From Anaerotignum sp. (GTDB lineage Bacteria > Bacillota > Clostridia > Lachnospirales > Anaerotignaceae), in NCBI GenBank assembly GCA_017523325.1, contig JAFWWO010000005.1, positions 1-32,819 of the forward strand: 32,819 nt of DNA. Direction: 5' to 3'. A program made the position numbers and the translations under genes. Shown piece by piece: positions 1 to 9,908 of the stretch; within the stretch, counting starts at the first letter, position 1; each line of letters begins with the position of its first letter. The notes beneath the pieces are model-generated. The model did no database searches and was not told where the DNA came from. It saw nothing but the letters and a program-made list of their open reading frames with translations.

Positions 1-181
1 CTGTGAATTGGCACGGCGGAATGTTATTTGATAGTGCGAAAGGATACTTGTATCCATTTGTGCATTGACAAATAGATGCACATAGGGCGACGCCCGTGAT
101 GAACAGCCGATAGGCTGTGAATGGGCACGGCGGACAGAGGTTGCGACGAGCAGCCGATAGGCTGTGAATGGGCACGGCGGA
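1..181. repeat. Palindromic intergenic repeat array (2 full copies, 1 edge-truncated)
   Basis: Two 31-bp copies (104-134 and 151-181) are identical and lie 47 bp apart. A third, cut by the window edge, occupies 1-20 with one mismatch. Each full copy begins with a hairpin CAGCC-GATA-GGCTG and ends in GGGCACGGCGGA. Around copy 104-134 the flanks also pair: GGGCG-A-CGCCC (85-95), and CCGTG (94-98) with CACGG (126-130). Two further hairpins lie between copies: GGATAC-TT-GTATCC (42-55), and a 7-bp inverted repeat TGTGCAT/ATGCACA (59-65 with 76-82). This looks like a dispersed, structured intergenic element of REP or MITE type. No protein of its own is visible. Confidence 0.75.
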
Positions 182-241
182 ATGATGGCTATGTTTTAGT
201 ATGAACATTCGCAAAGATATGAAATAGATGAGGTGAGAACA

Positions 242-2893
242 TTGGCGGAACAAAAGAACAGCAGAAAAACTTCTGCCAAAACAACTGCAAAAACATCGGC
301 GGAGAAAAAGACCACCCAAGGAAATCAAGGGGTGAAAAAAGAAACCACTAAGGTGACGGCACAGCCGGCTCGTTTCGGTGACAGTATATTAGACGAAATA
401 CTATTGATATTGGTCATCGTTCTTTCTGTGGTGGTATTCATCAGTGTATTGACGGAAAAAATGGGCGTGATCGGACATTTATTCCGAAGCCTGTTTCAAG
501 GTCTTTTTGGCTTTGGTGCAATCCTTGCACCGATCCTTGTGGTTTTTTATTGCATCTGGATGCTGTTTAGTGAGGAAAGAAGATTTCCATTGGTGCGGGC
601 TTTCGGTGGCGTGCTGTTTTTATTGACTGTTTCGGCGGCGGCCTATCTTATCAATCCTGTGAAATCGGTAGAAGGCTTAGGCTTTTTCAAACGCTGCGCT
701 ACATTATACGCAGAGGGCGCCTTCTATAACGGCGGGCTTTTTGGCGGCTTATTGGGCGGCGCTTTATACCATGCCTTAGATGTTTTGGGCAGTACCATTG
801 TTTTACTGGCGTTATTTATCATTTCCGTGATTATGGGGACAGGAAAGTCCTTTTTCTACGCCATCGGGGATTATGTGGCTCACCGCAAGGCCAAGCAAAA
901 GGTGAAAAACGAAAAAATCAAGAATCGGGCGGAACGGATTCGTCAGCAGGAGCTTTTGGAGGAAGAACGGCTGGCAAAACGGGAGGAACGCCATAAAAAA
1001 TCCATGGCACGGGAGGATTTTAATATCGAGTTAAAGAACGGACAAAACGAAGATGCAGCCCCCTATGTGGAGGAAACGGTTTTCCGCAAAAAGCCGCTGC
1101 ATTTGGACTCCAAAAAGAAGGAGCCCATTTACGATTATCAAAAAGAAGCGGAACAGCCTATGGAAGAAAACCCCTTTGCGGCTGAGCCTATTGTTTCGGA
1201 AAATATACCGGTAGAGCCTGTGATTTGGAACGGTGCTGAACCCATGGAAGATGAGTCTATGGAGGACGTTGATGTCATTGAGGAGATTTTTGCCCAAAAA
1301 GAAGAGCCTTCTTTCATAGAGGAAATGCCGGAGGCGGAAGTCCCTCTGCCCGTGGAGGAGGAAAGTATGATGCCGCAAAAAGCGACGGAGGAGCCCGGCA
1401 CCACTGAGGAAACGCCCCTGCCAAAAGAGCCGGAGGAGGACATACCTTATGTATTCCCGCCCATTTCTCTTTTGGGGAAAGAGCCGGGCGGCGGTGGCGG
1501 CGGCAGTCGGGCAGAAATGCTTGCCAATGCCAAAAAACTGGAAACGACATTGAAAAGCTTTGGTGTGGATGCCAAGGTTGTGCAAATCAGCAAGGGCCCT
1601 ACGGTGACACGGTATGAGCTTTCCCCCAGCCAAGGGGTCAAGGTCAGCAAAATTGTCAACCTGGCTGACGATATTGCTTTGAATCTGGCGGCAAGCGGCA
1701 TCCGTATTGAAGCCCCTATCCCCGGTAAGGCGGCGGTGGGTATTGAGGTGCCCAATCAGGAGTCCCAGTCTGTGTATTTGCGGACGGTATTGGAAAGTGA
1801 TGCCTTCCAACAGCACCCTTCCAAGCTGGCCTTTGCATTAGGGGAAGATATTGCCGGGAACCCGGTGGTGACCGATATTGCCAAAATGCCCCATTTGCTC
1901 ATTGCAGGGGCGACGGGCAGCGGTAAAAGTGTATGCATCAATACGCTGATTACCAGTATTTTGTATAAGGCAGACCCCAAAGAGGTCAAGCTATTGTTGG
2001 TTGACCCGAAGGTGGTAGAGCTGAGTGTATATAACGGAATCCCACATTTGCTCATTCCTGTGGTGACCGACCCTAAAAAGGCCTCTGCGGCGCTGAACTG
2101 GGCGGTACGGGAGATGTTGCAGCGCTACAACGATTTCGCAGCCCAAGGTGTGCGGGATATCAAGGGATTCAACAAAATGATGGAGGAAAAAGGCGAGGAA
2201 AAGGGGAAAATGCCTCAAATCGTCGTCATTATTGATGAATTGGCCGACCTGATGATGGCCGCTCCCGGTGAAGTGGAGGATTCCATTTGCCGCTTGGCCC
2301 AGATGGCCCGTGCCGCAGGTATGCACTTGATTATTGCGACGCAAAGACCTTCTGTGGATGTCATTACCGGTGTCATTAAGGCCAATATCCCTTCGCGGCT
2401 TGCCTTTGCCGTGTCCTCCGGCATAGATTCCAGAACTATACTGGATATGGTCGGGGCGGAAAAGCTATTGGGCAAGGGGGATATGTTATTCTACCCCTCC
2501 GGACAGAGCAAGCCCTCCCGCTTGCAGGGTGCTTTCGTCACGGACGAGGAGGTAGAGTCCATTGTGGATTTCCTGCGTAAAAGCGGCAGGCCCGGTTATA
2601 ATCAGGAAACCATCGACCGGATTACCTCCGCTGTGAAAGTGGGCGGGGGCACCGAGGAAGAGTCCGATGAATTTTTTGAGCAGGCGGTGGATTTGATTCT
2701 GGAGAAGGAAAAGGCCTCTGTTTCCATGCTGCAACGGCAGTTCCGCATCGGCTATAACCGTGCCGCAAGGCTGATGGACGAATTGGAACGGCGGGGTATC
2801 GTGGGGCCCGAGGAGGGCAGTAAGCCCAGAAAGGTTCTGATTAGCAGAGCACAATGGGAAGATGCCAACGGCGATGAGCCGGAGGAAATATAA
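242..2893 (+). CDS. ftsK: DNA translocase FtsK/SpoIIIE
   Basis: Membrane-anchored, septum-located DNA pump that moves chromosome ends into daughter cells or the forespore. About 883 residues. Several N-terminal membrane segments (roughly residues 50-200) are followed by a charged, acidic linker with a poly-Gly stretch near residue 420, then the RecA-like motor. Walker A GATGSGKS lies near residues 556-563, Walker B is the hydrophobic stretch ending IIDELADL, and the C-terminus is the gamma winged helix that reads KOPS/SRS DNA. Start choice: AGGTGA (231-236) sits five bases before TTG 242. The in-frame GTG at 233 lies inside that ribosome binding site, so TTG is preferred. Length and domain order are normal. 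The gene stands alone, separated from fhs by a promoter and riboswitch. Confidence 0.95.
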   Translation: MAEQKNSRKTSAKTTAKTSAEKKTTQGNQGVKKETTKVTAQPARFGDSILDEILLILVIVLSVVVFISVLTEKMGVIGHLFRSLFQGLFGFGAILAPILVVFYCIWMLFSEERRFPLVRAFGGVLFLLTVSAAAYLINPVKSVEGLGFFKRCATLYAEGAFYNGGLFGGLLGGALYHALDVLGSTIVLLALFIISVIMGTGKSFFYAIGDYVAHRKAKQKVKNEKIKNRAERIRQQELLEEERLAKREERHKKSMAREDFNIELKNGQNEDAAPYVEETVFRKKPLHLDSKKKEPIYDYQKEAEQPMEENPFAAEPIVSENIPVEPVIWNGAEPMEDESMEDVDVIEEIFAQKEEPSFIEEMPEAEVPLPVEEESMMPQKATEEPGTTEETPLPKEPEEDIPYVFPPISLLGKEPGGGGGGSRAEMLANAKKLETTLKSFGVDAKVVQISKGPTVTRYELSPSQGVKVSKIVNLADDIALNLAASGIRIEAPIPGKAAVGIEVPNQESQSVYLRTVLESDAFQQHPSKLAFALGEDIAGNPVVTDIAKMPHLLIAGATGSGKSVCINTLITSILYKADPKEVKLLLVDPKVVELSVYNGIPHLLIPVVTDPKKASAALNWAVREMLQRYNDFAAQGVRDIKGFNKMMEEKGEEKGKMPQIVVIIDELADLMMAAPGEVEDSICRLAQMARAAGMHLIIATQRPSVDVITGVIKANIPSRLAFAVSSGIDSRTILDMVGAEKLLGKGDMLFYPSGQSKPSRLQGAFVTDEEVESIVDFLRKSGRPGYNQETIDRITSAVKVGGGTEEESDEFFEQAVDLILEKEKASVSMLQRQFRIGYNRAARLMDELERRGIVGPEEGSKPRKVLISRAQWEDANGDEPEEI

Positions 2894-2914
2894 AAAATTT
2901 TGCTGCTTTTTTCG

Positions 2915-2943
2915 TTGACAAAAAGCGGCAGGTATAGTACCAT
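2915..2943 (+). promoter_or_regulatory. Promoter of the fhs-folD operon
   Basis: Perfect -35 TTGACA (2915-2920), 17-bp spacer, and -10 TACCAT (2938-2943). Predicted transcription would start near 2950, exactly where the ZTP aptamer begins. Confidence 0.75.
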
Positions 2944-2949
2944 TTTCTT

Positions 2950-3048
2950 AGGGTCATATGACTGACGGAAGTGGAGTGTACCACATGAAGTATGACTGTT
3001 CAAATGCCGACCGTCTGGGCGATGATGCCTGGATTGTCGGCGTTTTTT
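2950..3048 (+). ncRNA. ZTP (pfl) riboswitch with overlapping terminator
   Basis: Matches the pfl/ZTP aptamer layout. P1 is GGTCATA (2952-2958) pairing with TATGACT (2991-2997). P2 is GTGG (2971-2974) with CCAC (2981-2984). The 3' conserved element is CCGTCTGGGC (3011-3020). GACGG (2964-2968) can pair with CCGTC (3011-3015) as the pseudoknot. The same 3' element is shared with a terminator: GCCGAC (3006-3011) pairs with GTCGGC (3036-3041), followed by TTTTTT (3043-3048). Ligand binding would hold the 3' element in the aptamer and block the terminator, so ZTP/ZMP should turn expression on. ZTP accumulates when 10-formyl-THF is scarce, and fhs makes 10-formyl-THF, so context and motif agree. Confidence 0.93.
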
Positions 3049-3108
3049 ATGCAGTGATCCAAGGCTCAAGGTAACCAGTTTGACACACGGAGAGGAGTTT
3101 TTTGAATC

Positions 3109-4779
3109 ATGAAAACAGATTTACAGATCGCACAGGAATGCAAGATGGAACCTATTACTGCCGTTGCCGCTAAGGCGGGTATCCCCGAAGAATTCGTGGA
3201 TTGCTACGGAAAGTACAAGGCAAAAATCAGTGACAAGTACTACAATCAGATCAAAAACAACCCCGACGCAAAGCTGATACTGGTAACAGCGGTAAACCCT
3301 ACCCCTGCCGGTGAGGGTAAAACCACTGTAACCATCGGCCTGACACAGGCATTGCAGAAAATGGGCAAGAATGCCATTACCTGCCTGAGAGAGCCCTCTT
3401 TGGGGCCCTGCATGGGCGTAAAGGGCGGTGCTGCCGGCGGCGGTTATGCACAGGTGGTGCCTATGGAGGATATTAACCTGCATTTCACCGGGGATTTACA
3501 CGCAATTACAACAGCTAACAATTTGCTGGCTTCTATGGTGGACAACCATATTCAGCAGGGCAACGAGCTGAATATCGACCCCAGAAAAATTGCGTGGAAG
3601 CGTTGCGTGGATTTGAATGACAGACAGCTGAGAAACGTGATTTCCGGTCTGGGCGGCAAGGTCAACGGTGTACCCAGAGAGGACGGCTTCCAGATTACGG
3701 TGGCATCGGAAATTATGGCGATTTTCTGTCTTGCCAACGATTTGAAGCACTTGAAGGAAATGCTGGGACAGATTATTGTGGGCTATACCTATGATGATGA
3801 GCCCGTGACGGCAAAACAGGTGGGGGCAGACGGCGCTATGACCGTTCTGCTGAAAGACGCTTTACAGCCCAATTTGGTGCAGACATTGGAGCATACGGCG
3901 GCCATTATCCATGGCGGACCTTTCGCCAACATCGCCCACGGCTGCAACAGTGTGCGGGCGACCAAAACAGCCATGAAACTGGCGGATTATGTAGTGACAG
4001 AGGCTGGCTTCGGTGCGGATTTGGGGGCAGAGAAATTCTTCGACATCAAATGCAGAAAAGCAGGCATTCAGCCCGATGCTGTTGTGCTGGTGGCTACCAT
4101 TCGTGCCCTGAAATACAATGGCGGCGTGGCAAAGGCGGATTTGAGCAACGAAAATCTGGACGCACTGGCAAAGGGCTTTGTGAATCTGGAAAAGCATATT
4201 GAAAATATCCAGAAATACGGTGTGCCTGTTGTGGTAACGCTGAACCATTTCGTGGCGGATACAGACGCTGAGGTGGCTTATGTCAAAGAACGCTGCGAAA
4301 GCATGGGCGCAACATTTGCCGTTGCCAAGGTTTGGGCAGATGGCGGTCAGGGCGGTATCCCTCTGGCAGAAAAAGTATTGGAAACATTGGAAACCAAAAA
4401 GAGCAATTTCCATGTATTATATGAGGACAGCCTTTCCATTGAGGAAAAGGTAAATAAGGTTTGTAAGGAAATTTACGGTGCGGGCACAGTCAATTTTTCC
4501 GCTGCGGCGAAAAAAACACTGGCACAGATTGATAAGCTGGGCTTTGGACATTTCCCTGTCTGCATCGCAAAGACACAATATTCCTTGTCGGACGATCCCA
4601 AGGTTTTGGGCCGCCCCGAAGGGTTTGAGGTAACTGTAAAGGAACTGCGTATTTCCGCAGGTGCAGGCTTTATTGTGGCACTGCTGGGTGATATTATGAC
4701 AATGCCCGGTTTGCCGAAACAGCCTGCCGCATTAAATATCGACATTGACGATGAGGGGAATATCGTCGGATTATTCTAA
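3109..4779 (+). CDS. fhs: Formate--tetrahydrofolate ligase
   Basis: Cytoplasmic enzyme joining formate to tetrahydrofolate with ATP to give 10-formyl-THF, the C1 donor for purine synthesis and the entry step of the methyl branch in acetogenic pathways. 556 residues, the usual family length. The P-loop TPAGEGKTT lies near residues 65-73, and the family blocks [20 protein letters not shown] and [15 protein letters not shown] are intact. A purine-rich AGGAG is 12 bases before ATG 3109, a little far, but no better in-frame start is visible. First gene of the riboswitch-controlled operon; folD follows after 10 bases. Confidence 0.98.
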   Translation: MKTDLQIAQECKMEPITAVAAKAGIPEEFVDCYGKYKAKISDKYYNQIKNNPDAKLILVTAVNPTPAGEGKTTVTIGLTQALQKMGKNAITCLREPSLGPCMGVKGGAAGGGYAQVVPMEDINLHFTGDLHAITTANNLLASMVDNHIQQGNELNIDPRKIAWKRCVDLNDRQLRNVISGLGGKVNGVPREDGFQITVASEIMAIFCLANDLKHLKEMLGQIIVGYTYDDEPVTAKQVGADGAMTVLLKDALQPNLVQTLEHTAAIIHGGPFANIAHGCNSVRATKTAMKLADYVVTEAGFGADLGAEKFFDIKCRKAGIQPDAVVLVATIRALKYNGGVAKADLSNENLDALAKGFVNLEKHIENIQKYGVPVVVTLNHFVADTDAEVAYVKERCESMGATFAVAKVWADGGQGGIPLAEKVLETLETKKSNFHVLYEDSLSIEEKVNKVCKEIYGAGTVNFSAAAKKTLAQIDKLGFGHFPVCIAKTQYSLSDDPKVLGRPEGFEVTVKELRISAGAGFIVALLGDIMTMPGLPKQPAALNIDIDDEGNIVGLF

Positions 4780-4789
4780 GGAGTATAAC

Positions 4790-5647
4790 ATGAGCGCAAA
4801 ACGGATTGATGGCAAAGCCATTTCGGCACAAATTAAGGAGGAGGCGGCAAAGGAAGCCGCAGAATTGAAAGCAAAAGGCATAGAACCCTGCCTTGCCGTA
4901 ATATTGGTAGGGGAGGACTCTGCCTCACAGGTGTATGTGAATAACAAAAAGAAGGCCTGCGAGGCTGTGGGCATTCGCTCCGTTGCCTATGAATTGGACG
5001 CCGAAACGGAGGAGGGCGAGCTATTGCGGCTGATTGCCTCCCTGAATATGGATAAAACCATCAGCGGGATTTTGGTACAGCTGCCTTTGCCGAAGCATTT
5101 GGACGAAACAAAAGTCATTCTTGCCATCGACCCCAAAAAGGACGTGGATTGCTTCCATCCCATCAATGTAGGGAATTTGCAGACCGGCGGAAAAGGCTTT
5201 TTGCCCTGCACCCCGGCCGGTATCATTGCACTGCTCAAACGCAGCGGTACTGTCATTGAAGGCAAGCGTTGCGTGGTCATCGGCAGAAGCAATATTGTGG
5301 GGAAGCCGGTGGCGATGCTGTTGCTGCGGGAAAACGGTACGGTGACGATTTGCCATTCCAAAACAAAGGATTTGGCAGAGATTTGCCGACAGGCGGATAT
5401 CATTGTCAGTGCCGTCGGCAAGGTGCATACCGTTACGGCGGATATGGTAAAGGACGGTGCTGTTATCATTGATGTGGGCATGAACCGCAATGAGGCGGGT
5501 CAGCTCTGCGGCGATGTGGATTTTGCGCAGGTGCAGGAAGTGGCAGGTGCCATTACCCCTGTGCCCGGCGGCGTAGGGCCTATGACCATTGCCATGCTGA
5601 TGAAAAATTGCATTACGGCGGCAAAACTGCAAAACGGATTGCTGTAA
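4790..5647 (+). CDS. folD: Bifunctional methylene-THF dehydrogenase/methenyl-THF cyclohydrolase
   Basis: Interconverts 5,10-methylene-, 5,10-methenyl- and 10-formyl-THF, the steps directly after fhs. 285 residues from ATG 4790. The catalytic Tyr49-x3-Lys53 pair (YVNNK) is present, as are DVDCFHPINVGNL, the NADP-binding GRSNIVGKPVA segment and the C-terminal GGVGPMTIAML signature. An upstream in-frame ATG at 4745 lies inside fhs. The ribosome binding site AAGGAG (4778-4783) overlaps the fhs stop and points to 4790. Same transcript as fhs, so it shares the ZTP riboswitch. Confidence 0.97.
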   Translation: MSAKRIDGKAISAQIKEEAAKEAAELKAKGIEPCLAVILVGEDSASQVYVNNKKKACEAVGIRSVAYELDAETEEGELLRLIASLNMDKTISGILVQLPLPKHLDETKVILAIDPKKDVDCFHPINVGNLQTGGKGFLPCTPAGIIALLKRSGTVIEGKRCVVIGRSNIVGKPVAMLLLRENGTVTICHSKTKDLAEICRQADIIVSAVGKVHTVTADMVKDGAVIIDVGMNRNEAGQLCGDVDFAQVQEVAGAITPVPGGVGPMTIAMLMKNCITAAKLQNGLL

Positions 5648-5653
5648 CAATCA

Positions 5654-5693
5654 ATACCCTTGATTTCGAGTGAAGTCAAGGGTATCCTTTTTT
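5654..5693 (+). terminator. Terminator after folD
   Basis: Stem ATACCCTTGATTTC (5654-5667) pairs with 5672-5685 (one G-T wobble) around a GAGT tetraloop, followed by CC and six T. Ends the fhs-folD operon. Confidence 0.92.
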
Positions 5694-5844
5694 GGGGCAA
5701 TGACCCGCAGTATCATAGATTGGTATAAATGGGATTGCAAAAATATGAGAAAGAATCAGAAAAGCATTAGGAAAATATAGCTTTTTCCTGTATTTTATAG
5801 TACACTGAATAAATGCAGTAAAGCAGTTTCGGAGGAGGAGCAAT

Positions 5845-7203
5845 ATGAACAGAACAGTCGCCTTTACCTCGTTAGGGTGCGATAAGAATAGAGTAGACAG
5901 CGAAGTGATGCTGGGAATTTTGGCAAAAAACGGATTTCGTGCCGTGGCAGAGGAGGCGGAAGCGGATATTATTGTGGTCAATACCTGCTGTTTTATAAAG
6001 GACGCCTTGGAGGAAAGCATTGAAACCATTTTGGAAATGGCAAAGTATAAAACAGAGGGGAAATGCAAGGGGCTTATTGTAGCCGGCTGTTTGGGACAGC
6101 GGTACGAAAAAGAGTTTTTTGACGAACTGCCGGAGGTGGACGCCATTATCGGTACGGCGGCTTATGAATCCGTGGCGGAGGTTGCGGCGGAGATTTTGGC
6201 AGGGAAGGAAAAAATGAAATATCTGGAGGATATTCATCGCCCGATGAAGGATGAAAACGGCAAGCTGCGTGTGCTTTCCACAGCACCGTATTATGCCTAC
6301 TTGAAAATTTCCGAGGGCTGTGACAACCATTGTACCTATTGTGTGATTCCCAAAATGCGGGGCAGACACCGCAGCAGAACCCTTGAAAGCCTTGTGGAAG
6401 AGGCAGAAATATTGGCGAAACAAGGTGTAAAAGAATTGGTCTTGGTGGCACAGGATACGTCGATTTACGGCAGGGATTTATACGGACAGCCCATGCTCCA
6501 TGTGCTTTTGGAAAGGCTGAACGCCATTGAGGGAATTCAATGGATTCGTTTGTTATATTGCTACCCCGAAACACTGACGGAGGAAGCCATTCAGGCTATG
6601 GCAAGCTGTGAAAAGGTATGTCATTACATTGATATGCCCATTCAGCACGGGAATGATGGCGTTTTGAAGCGCATGGGGCGCAAGAGCAGTCAAGAACTGA
6701 TTCGTCAAAAGGTGGCACGCCTGCGAGAGGCCATGCCGGATATCGCCATTCGTACCACCCTGATTGTCGGCTTCCCGGGAGAAACGGAGGAGGAATTTGC
6801 AGACCTGACGGATTTTGTTCGGGAAATGCAGTTTGACCGTTTGGGCGTATTTTCCTATTCCAGGGAGGAGGGTACCCCTGCCGCTATTATGGAACAGCAG
6901 ATTGATGAGGAATTGAAGGAGGAGCGGCGGGCGTTGATTATGGATTTACAAAAATCCATTTCTGCCGCCCTTTGTGAAAAAGAGGTGGGCGCCGTAAAGG
7001 AAGTGCTCATAGAAGGGAAATTGCCGGAAGAGGATATTTACTGCGGACGTACCTGTTATGATGCACCGGATATCGACGGTTTGGTATTCGTATCCGCCGA
7101 GGAGGAAGTATACTCCGGTGATTTTGTGACGGTCAAAATTCGGGAGGCCGGGGATTATGATTTGATGGGAGATGTGGTGTATGGAAATGAATCTGCCGAA
7201 TAA
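5845..7203 (+). CDS. rimO: Ribosomal protein S12 methylthiotransferase RimO
   Basis: Radical-SAM enzyme adding a methylthio group to an aspartate of ribosomal protein S12. 452 residues in three parts. The N-terminal UPF0004 domain has cluster cysteines at 12, 48 and 82. The radical-SAM domain has Cys159-x3-Cys163-x2-Cys166 (EGCDNHCTYC). A TRAM-like domain is C-terminal. The opening FTSLGCDKNRVDSE is the RimO form rather than MiaB. GGAGGAGG lies just upstream of ATG 5845. The 3' end overlaps pgsA. The intergenic 5694-5844 contains a possible TATAGT -10 box (5796-5801) without a convincing -35. Confidence 0.95.
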   Translation: MNRTVAFTSLGCDKNRVDSEVMLGILAKNGFRAVAEEAEADIIVVNTCCFIKDALEESIETILEMAKYKTEGKCKGLIVAGCLGQRYEKEFFDELPEVDAIIGTAAYESVAEVAAEILAGKEKMKYLEDIHRPMKDENGKLRVLSTAPYYAYLKISEGCDNHCTYCVIPKMRGRHRSRTLESLVEEAEILAKQGVKELVLVAQDTSIYGRDLYGQPMLHVLLERLNAIEGIQWIRLLYCYPETLTEEAIQAMASCEKVCHYIDMPIQHGNDGVLKRMGRKSSQELIRQKVARLREAMPDIAIRTTLIVGFPGETEEEFADLTDFVREMQFDRLGVFSYSREEGTPAAIMEQQIDEELKEERRALIMDLQKSISAALCEKEVGAVKEVLIEGKLPEEDIYCGRTCYDAPDIDGLVFVSAEEEVYSGDFVTVKIREAGDYDLMGDVVYGNESAE

Positions 7204-7720
7204 GCTGACGATACTAAGGGTGATTTTGATACCGGTGTTTTTACTGGTGCTGTTTTTGGCGCCTGTACCCCTGAACCGATATATTGCCGTGGCAATTTTT
7301 ATCATTGCCTCCCTGACGGATATGCTGGATGGGAAAATCGCAAGAAAATACAATCTTGTCACGAATTTCGGGAAATTTATGGACCCGCTGGCCGATAAGC
7401 TTTTGGTGATGTCTGCGCTGGTATCTATGGTGGCACTGAAAGATTTGGCGGCATGGGTGGTCATCATCATATTGGCAAGGGAATTTGCGATTACCGGCTT
7501 TCGCACACTGGCCATGGAGGCCAATATCGTTATGGCGGCAAGCTGGTGGGGCAAAGTAAAAACTACCGTGCAGATGATGATGGTGGTTGTGGTGCTGCTG
7601 CATCTGCCCTTTGCGTATATGAGAACCTTAGAAATGGTTTTGATAGGGCTGGCGGTATTTTTCACCATTCTTTCCGGTGTGGATTATATTGTGAAAAATA
7701 AGCAGGTATTGAAGGGCTAA
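7181..7720 (+). CDS. pgsA: CDP-diacylglycerol--glycerol-3-phosphate 3-phosphatidyltransferase
   Basis: Integral membrane enzyme making phosphatidylglycerol-phosphate, the committed step to phosphatidylglycerol and cardiolipin. About 179 residues with several membrane helices. The CDP-alcohol phosphatidyltransferase signature is complete: Asp47-x2-Asp50-Gly51-x2-Ala54-Arg55-x8-Gly64-x3-Asp68-x3-Asp72. Start: GGGAG (7167-7171) is nine bases before ATG 7181; 7172 and 7187 are in-frame alternatives. The gene starts inside the end of rimO (23-bp overlap), which implies translational coupling. The rimO/pgsA/cinA/recA order is common in Firmicutes. Confidence 0.95.
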   Translation: MEMNLPNKLTILRVILIPVFLLVLFLAPVPLNRYIAVAIFIIASLTDMLDGKIARKYNLVTNFGKFMDPLADKLLVMSALVSMVALKDLAAWVVIIILAREFAITGFRTLAMEANIVMAASWWGKVKTTVQMMMVVVVLLHLPFAYMRTLEMVLIGLAVFFTILSGVDYIVKNKQVLKG

Positions 7721-7742
7721 TAGATACAGAAAAACAGAGCGG

Positions 7743-7781
7743 CACAGAGGATAGGGGAGCATGGCCTTCCCTTTTTCTGTG
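7743..7781 (+). terminator. Hairpin with T-tract between pgsA and cinA
   Basis: Inner stem GGGGAGC (7754-7760) pairs with GC-(C)-TTCCC (7764-7771) around an ATG loop and is followed by TTTTT. An outer stem CACAGA (7743-7748)/TCTGTG (7776-7781) encloses it. It may be a weak terminator or attenuator; read-through into cinA is likely since no clear promoter follows. Confidence 0.4.
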
Positions 7782-7814
7782 AGATATGGATAGACGGGAA
7801 GCGGGAGGCAAGAT

Positions 7815-9056
7815 ATGAAGGCGGAAATTATCGCAGTGGGAACAGAACTGCTACTGGGAGATATTTTGAATACAAATGCACAATTTTTGGCACAGGAACT
7901 GGCGTCCTTAGGCATTGAGGTATATTACCAGACGGTGGTGGGGGATAACCCCCAAAGGCTGGAGGATACCATCTTCCACGCCTTTTCCAGGGCGGATTTG
8001 ATTATTACCACCGGCGGGCTTGGACCCACAGAGGACGATTTGACAAAGGAAACGGCGGCGAAATATTTTGGGGAAAAGCTGGTGCCGGACAAAAAAGCAC
8101 TGGAGCAAATTGAACATTTTTTCCGCCGTATCGGGCGTACCATGACGGAAAACAACATCAAGCAGGCCATGGTGCCGGAGCATAACGGTGTGGTATTATA
8201 CAACGAAAACGGAACTGCTCCCGGCATTATCATTGAGAAAAACGGAAAAATGATTGTGATGCTGCCCGGCCCGCCCAAGGAAACCGTACCCATGTTTTTA
8301 CAGCAGGTAAAGCCCTATTTGGCGCAGAAACAGGAAGTGACCTTTGTTTCCCGTATTTTGCGGGTGGCAGGAGTGGGGGAAAGTGCCATGGAAACCCTGG
8401 TGAAGGATTTGATTGACGCCCAGACCAACCCCACCATTGCCCCCTATGCCAAGGACGGCGAGGCCATATTACGGGTGACGGCAAAGGCCAAGAACGAGGC
8501 GGAAGCCAACCGCCTGATTGACCCTGTGGCAGAAGCCTTAAAAGAACGGCTGGGCATTGCAGTCTATGCCGAAGGGGAAACGGACTTGGAATCGGTGGTG
8601 GCAGAGTTATTGCTGCAAAAAAAAGCAACACTGGCAGTGGCAGAATCTTGTACCGGCGGCATGATTGCTTCTCGACTGGTGGAATTTCCCGGTATTTCCC
8701 GGGTGCTGTTGGAGGGGTGTGTGACCTATTCCAATGAAGCCAAAATGCGGCGTTTGGGTGTAAAGGCCGAAACACTGGAGAAATACGGCGCTGTCAGCCC
8801 GGAAACGGCCAAGGAAATGGCAGAGGGCATGGCGAGAACCAGTGGGGCGGATATTGCCCTTGCGACTACGGGTATTGCAGGCCCTGACGGTGGTACGGCG
8901 GAAAAGCCCGTAGGCTTGGTTTATATCGCCCTGACCCATAAGGGACAAACAAAGGTGCATGAATACCGTTACGCAGGAAAACGGAACAAAATTCGGGAAC
9001 GGGCGGCTTATCAGGCGCTGGATTGGTTGAGAAAGGCTTTGATTTATGAAGAATAA
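7815..9056 (+). CDS. cinA: CinA family protein (competence/damage-inducible; NMN deamidase domain)
   Basis: Cytoplasmic two-domain protein of 413 residues. The N-terminal MoaB/MoCF-like domain (about 1-170; VGTELLLGDILNTNAQ, TTGGLGPTEDD) resembles the CinA ADP-ribose pyrophosphatase-type domain. The C-terminal PncC domain (about 260-413; AESCTGG, TTGIAGPDGGTAEKPVGL) is the nicotinamide mononucleotide amidohydrolase fold used in pyridine-nucleotide salvage. GGGAGG lies six bases before ATG 7815. In many Firmicutes cinA precedes recA directly; here a transporter gene intervenes, and it overlaps the cinA stop. Confidence 0.95.
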   Translation: MKAEIIAVGTELLLGDILNTNAQFLAQELASLGIEVYYQTVVGDNPQRLEDTIFHAFSRADLIITTGGLGPTEDDLTKETAAKYFGEKLVPDKKALEQIEHFFRRIGRTMTENNIKQAMVPEHNGVVLYNENGTAPGIIIEKNGKMIVMLPGPPKETVPMFLQQVKPYLAQKQEVTFVSRILRVAGVGESAMETLVKDLIDAQTNPTIAPYAKDGEAILRVTAKAKNEAEANRLIDPVAEALKERLGIAVYAEGETDLESVVAELLLQKKATLAVAESCTGGMIASRLVEFPGISRVLLEGCVTYSNEAKMRRLGVKAETLEKYGAVSPETAKEMAEGMARTSGADIALATTGIAGPDGGTAEKPVGLVYIALTHKGQTKVHEYRYAGKRNKIRERAAYQALDWLRKALIYEE

Positions 9057-9900
9057 GGGAGATGGTATGCTGCTTTTGGCGGCCTTTATTGGCGGCGGCG
9101 GGTTCATCAGCACGAAATATCTCCTGGATTGGGGCTATGATCCCTACCAGGTGATTTTCGGACGGTTTTTGGTGGCCGCGGTTTGTATGTGCCTTGTTTA
9201 TCATAGGCAGTTGCCTAAAATCAGCAAAAAAGAATGGAAAGTCGGCGGCATATTAGGGGTGTTAATCGGGCTGATGTTTCTTTTGATGGTAACGGGACTA
9301 CGCTATACAACCCCTTCTGTCAATGCCTTTTTATGCAATATTCCGGCAGTCATAGTGCCCTTTATCTGTTGGGGCGTATTTCACCAAAAGCCCGGTCGGA
9401 ACTGCTTTTTCGCCGCAGGTATGACGTTGGTCGGGGTTGCCATGCTTTCCCTGACGAAAGAGTTTCGGATGGATTTCGGAGCGGCATTATCCCTGGCGGC
9501 GGCGGTGGCATTTTCCCTGCAAATGGCATTTTTAGGCAACCTGACGGAAGGCTGTGATTCTGTCCGTATTGCTGTGGCAGAAAATATGGCGGTGCTGGTG
9601 CTGTCCGCTCCGGTGCTATTGGTGACGGGGTGGAAGCTGCCGCCACTGACCATACCTGCCGCAGGGAATTTTCTTTATTTGGGTGCCCTTTGTACGGCGT
9701 TATATTTTGTCCTGCAATCCATTGGACAGCAGCACACGCCACCCAATAAAGCTGCCATTATCATTACTTCGGAATCGGTATTTGCCACTGTCATTTCTGC
9801 CCTGTTGTATGGGGAACGGCTGTTGTTGCGGGGATATATCGGCTGTATCATTATTTTTGCGGCTATGGCACTGGCGGAACAGCCCGCAGGGAAAAAATAG
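9046..9900 (+). CDS. EamA/DMT-superfamily transporter
   Basis: 284-residue membrane protein with about ten hydrophobic segments arranged as two EamA repeats (roughly 7-140 and 150-280). The family is the drug/metabolite transporter superfamily, which exports amino acids or other small metabolites; the substrate cannot be told from sequence. The start at ATG 9046 overlaps cinA by 11 bp. ATG 9067, preceded by AGGGAG at five bases, is an alternative that would remove the short charged N-terminus. It sits between cinA and recA, a place usually empty in related clusters, and is probably cotranscribed with cinA. Confidence 0.88.
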   Translation: MKNKGDGMLLLAAFIGGGGFISTKYLLDWGYDPYQVIFGRFLVAAVCMCLVYHRQLPKISKKEWKVGGILGVLIGLMFLLMVTGLRYTTPSVNAFLCNIPAVIVPFICWGVFHQKPGRNCFFAAGMTLVGVAMLSLTKEFRMDFGAALSLAAAVAFSLQMAFLGNLTEGCDSVRIAVAENMAVLVLSAPVLLVTGWKLPPLTIPAAGNFLYLGALCTALYFVLQSIGQQHTPPNKAAIIITSESVFATVISALLYGERLLLRGYIGCIIIFAAMALAEQPAGKK

Positions 9901-9908
9901 ATTTTTTG

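Noticed and set aside
1..181. CRISPR array
   Set aside because: Repeats are about 31 bp, but the gaps are 16 and about 83 bp, unequal and not spacer-like, and there are no cas genes. Internal symmetry and spacing fit a palindromic element better.
1031..1816. 261-codon - strand frame inside ftsK
   Set aside because: Antisense to the linker and motor of FtsK; no start signals or domains.
4745..4789. folD starting at ATG 4745 inside fhs
   Set aside because: The strong AAGGAG at 4778-4783 and the family's usual N-terminus both point to ATG 4790.
7172..7180. pgsA starting at ATG 7172
   Set aside because: It overlaps the ribosome binding site itself and adds only MWC. ATG 7181 has the right spacing.
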